A stretch of DNA of 64,000 nt from contig JAGKQI010000086.1 of assembly GCA_018806915.1 (NCBI GenBank), positions 496,001-560,000 on the forward strand, given 5' to 3'. Under the pieces are notes generated by a model. It saw only the letters and a program-made list of their open reading frames with translations, was not told where the DNA came from and did not search any database. This DNA is from Phytophthora colocasiae (Eukaryota; Oomycota; Peronosporomycetes; Peronosporales; Peronosporaceae). Position 1 is the stretch's first letter. Every line of letters starts with the position of its first letter. A program made the position numbers and the translations under genes. Positions 61,951 through 64,000 of the stretch are shown piece after piece.

Positions 61951-62266
61951 TGTGACGGGGGTCACACAGCACTTCACACAGAGGAAGGCTTGGAGTATAC
62001 AAACTCCTAGTGAACGGCAGTTCACTCGGTCCCCAAAGACTTGGGGAGACTAACTAAAGATTAGGTAGATTTAAGACTGAATATATTATAGATACTTATT
62101 AGCTTGGCCTGCAATACAAACTAAAAGATATCTATAGTGTAACCTATATAGAAGGTGATAGGTGGCTGCGGAGCCACCCGCCACGTGTCACCATTATGTG
62201 TGCCACACCAAATGTATCCACTTCGGAAGAGTGACTAAAGTCACTCTTCAATGTAACCCCGTTACA
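61951..62266 (-). repeat. 5' LTR of G2 (316 bp)
   Basis: Same as the 3' LTR except one base: GTGTGCCAC here against GTGTGACAC, which breaks one hairpin arm. The gag side begins at 61950. Confidence 0.95.
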
Positions 62267-64000
62267 ACTTGTCTGGAGACGCTGTCGATGAGTTAAGTGT
62301 TGGATTTGAGCTCCCGTTCTTCGCAATTTTTGGCAATGGTAGGGGGCAACCTTCAGAGAACTGCACCCCACTGCACCTCCCAAACTCCTGCTGCTCAGTA
62401 AAAAAACCGGGAAGTGTATCTTTTGGACATCCGTGTGACTTCATGTTCTGCTTGTCAAAGAGTTCTTGGAAGCGCTTCAAACAAACCCATTCAAAGACAG
62501 CGGGGTAATCAAGCGATACTTTGCTCTTCGCGACTTTGAGAAGATATTTCCTCAGTGGGTAGAGGAAAGCCAAAATCATTTGTTGGATAAATGGTGGCGA
62601 ATACAGCGTTGCCTCACCCAATGTTCCTTCCCACGCAATACCAACGCCCTTGGCAATGGCACCGTACAAGACCTTCTTGCCTCCATCGTCTTCCCAGGTG
62701 TCTGTCATGTTGACAGGTACCGAATCCATTGCAGATGACATCATCGTTTCAAGAGGCTCAGCATAACTCGCTATGCGTTTATAAAATTCGACCCAGTCAA
62801 TGTAGCTAGGCATCTCAATCTCACTGTAGTGGACCAGATCATCATAGGAGCGACACTTTTGAAATGCTGCGAGCAACGATCGTGGATGGCCAAGCGTTAC
62901 GTCGAACAGATTATGGGCAACCTCGGCCACTTGTTCAGCGTTAAGATCGAAGTGCTGCTGGATAGTTTTCTTGTCGAATTCGTCAACGAGCGTCTTCTTA
63001 ATAATGTCCGCAATCGCCTCCCATGGAAGGCGATGAAGGCTGAGGCGGAAAAATTTGAACCGGCTCGCCTGAATGTCTTCTAGCCCCGGCCCCGATCTTA
63101 AACCCACATAGCTGAGAAATGAAGCGCGGCCAGCAAGGAGGAAAAACACCTTCGGTATCGGCAGCCATTTCATGAGAACCACGCGACAAAATTCCATGAA
63201 TAGTTCTCGCTGACCGAACTTATCAATATTCTCGTCTTCAAATCCATGACCAATCTCGTCCAACACGATGAACAGTGGACCAACTTCTGCAGTCAACTTC
63301 TCCAACACCTCTCCAGATGACTGCATCTTTCCCACAGAACTTTCGCTGAGAGCTTCAGGTCTGCCTTGGAGTTTGTGATCGAAGTAACGACAAATGAGCC
63401 TAACAATTCTCTTGTCCATCTCATTTTCATCGTGCGGGTTATCAGGCATGAGGGAACCTGGTTCCAGGGTAATGTGGATCGTGTGGCACTGACATAGCAC
63501 TGGCATAAACCCTTCTGGGTTTGCAAGCTTCTCTGGATTTGCGTCCACTTCAGCTTGCCATATTTCGCGGCATTTCCGAATGTAATTTTGACCAAACGTG
63601 GACTTCCCGAGGGCAAAGACGTTGTCAATGAGAGGGATTTCCCAGTCGGCACCCCCTCCATTCAGTGCACGATTGAACTTCTTCTTGTTGATGGAGGTAA
63701 GCTGGTCCGTTGCGAGACCACGGTTCACAAAAAACAATTTCTTCTTCGCAAGATAAAACGTTGGCTCCTTTTCCACCCACTTCCATTTAGGTGTGTCAGC
63801 TCTTTGCTTCTTTGTCAAACTCTGCAAGTCCTCTTGATCCATCTCCAGCATTCTTCTTCTCACTCCTAGCGAAGACGTCTGCACCTTCACCAGTACGTTC
63901 ACAGGACCATCTCCTATCACAGCTTTCTGCCTTTCCTCATCGGTTCGTTTCAGTTGCGACGCTGATAGTCCAGTATCCGCAAGAGCAGCCCCTGCATAAA
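62267..64000 (-). pseudogene. CRN2 effector gene, 5' part, runs off the window
   Basis: Open on the minus strand from the window edge to the G2 junction, in the frame of CRN1. It covers the end of the DWL-type region and most of the NTPase-like part: FALGKSTFG (P-loop-like) and LFIVLDEIGHG (Walker-B-like). The header with the LFLAK-like motif lies beyond 64000. Very similar to CRN1, with scattered substitutions and a few short indels. Apart from G2 no stop or frame break is visible, so the gene was probably functional until the insertion; the interrupted copy should yield a product lacking the nuclease-like C-terminus. Confidence 0.88.

Larger units (their letters stand above)
53955..62266 (-). 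mobile_element. Ty3/Gypsy chromovirus-like element G2 (8312 bp), TSD ACTTG
   Basis: LTRs 53955-54270 and 61951-62266 differ at one of 316 positions, and the TSD ACTTG (53950-53954, 62267-62271) is perfect, so the insertion is recent. Order on the minus strand: gag, protease, RT, RNase H, integrase, chromodomain; a long antisense ORF occupies the 3' end on the plus strand. RT, primer site and gag-pro hairpin resemble G1. Gag and RT carry frameshifts despite the young LTRs, so this copy probably moved with helper proteins or decayed very recently. Like G1 it is tiled with short hairpins. Confidence 0.96.

Overview
The window looks like a repeat-rich chromosome segment of an oomycete, most likely Phytophthora or a close relative. 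The evidence is two Crinkler (CRN)-type effector genes with an LFLAK-like N-terminus, a CTCATTCC-type initiator just upstream of one of them, short 60-70 bp introns, and dense Ty3/Gypsy, Ty1/Copia, hAT, Harbinger and helicase-type repeats. No rRNA, tRNA gene or CRISPR array was seen.

Layout. 1-3972: the 5' part of a Ty3 element (here called G1, minus strand, 5' LTR at 3513-3972). 4194-5213: a frameshifted gene resembling a 2OG-Fe(II) oxygenase fused to a C2H2 finger. 5569-7613: a decayed Harbinger-like transposon. 8683-10320: a decayed Pif1/Helitron-like helicase. 10609-14833: a hAT transposase gene split by three solo LTRs, each with a perfect target-site duplication (TSD). 15203-17701: an intact CRN gene (CRN1). 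17838-18619: a truncated transporter. 18747-20358: a two-exon nuclear-type gene that looks intact. 20526-64000: a second CRN gene (CRN2, minus strand), running off the window end and expanded by about 42 kb of nested retrotransposons.

The nest resolves exactly from TSDs. A Copia element (20526-53425, TSD TCGCA) lies just after the CRN2 stop codon. Inside its integrase region sits a 14-kb Ty3 element A (23335-51305, minus, TSD CCAG). Inside A, 24 bp from its 3' LTR, sits a second full-length copy B of the same family in opposite orientation (24681-38682, plus, TSD TCCG). Independently, a Ty3 element G2 (53955-62266, TSD ACTTG) interrupts the CRN2 coding sequence.

Main points of interest. (1) G1 and G2 are tiled almost end to end, in LTRs and coding DNA alike, with short perfect hairpins (arms of 7-10 bp, mostly a few bases of loop) at far above chance density. 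(2) Both Ty3 families whose 3' ends are visible (A/B and G2) carry a long antisense gene starting just inside the 3' LTR. In B it is an intact two-exon gene with a 63-bp intron (841 aa); in G2 it is an intact 729-aa ORF overlapping the end of pol. (3) Three Ty3 families show candidate -1 ribosomal frameshift signals at the gag-pro junction. (4) A/B carry two RNase H domains, the first missing catalytic residues, and are extremely rich in GATC. (5) The primer-binding site of B appears to contain primer-tRNA sequence copied past the usual stop at position 58.
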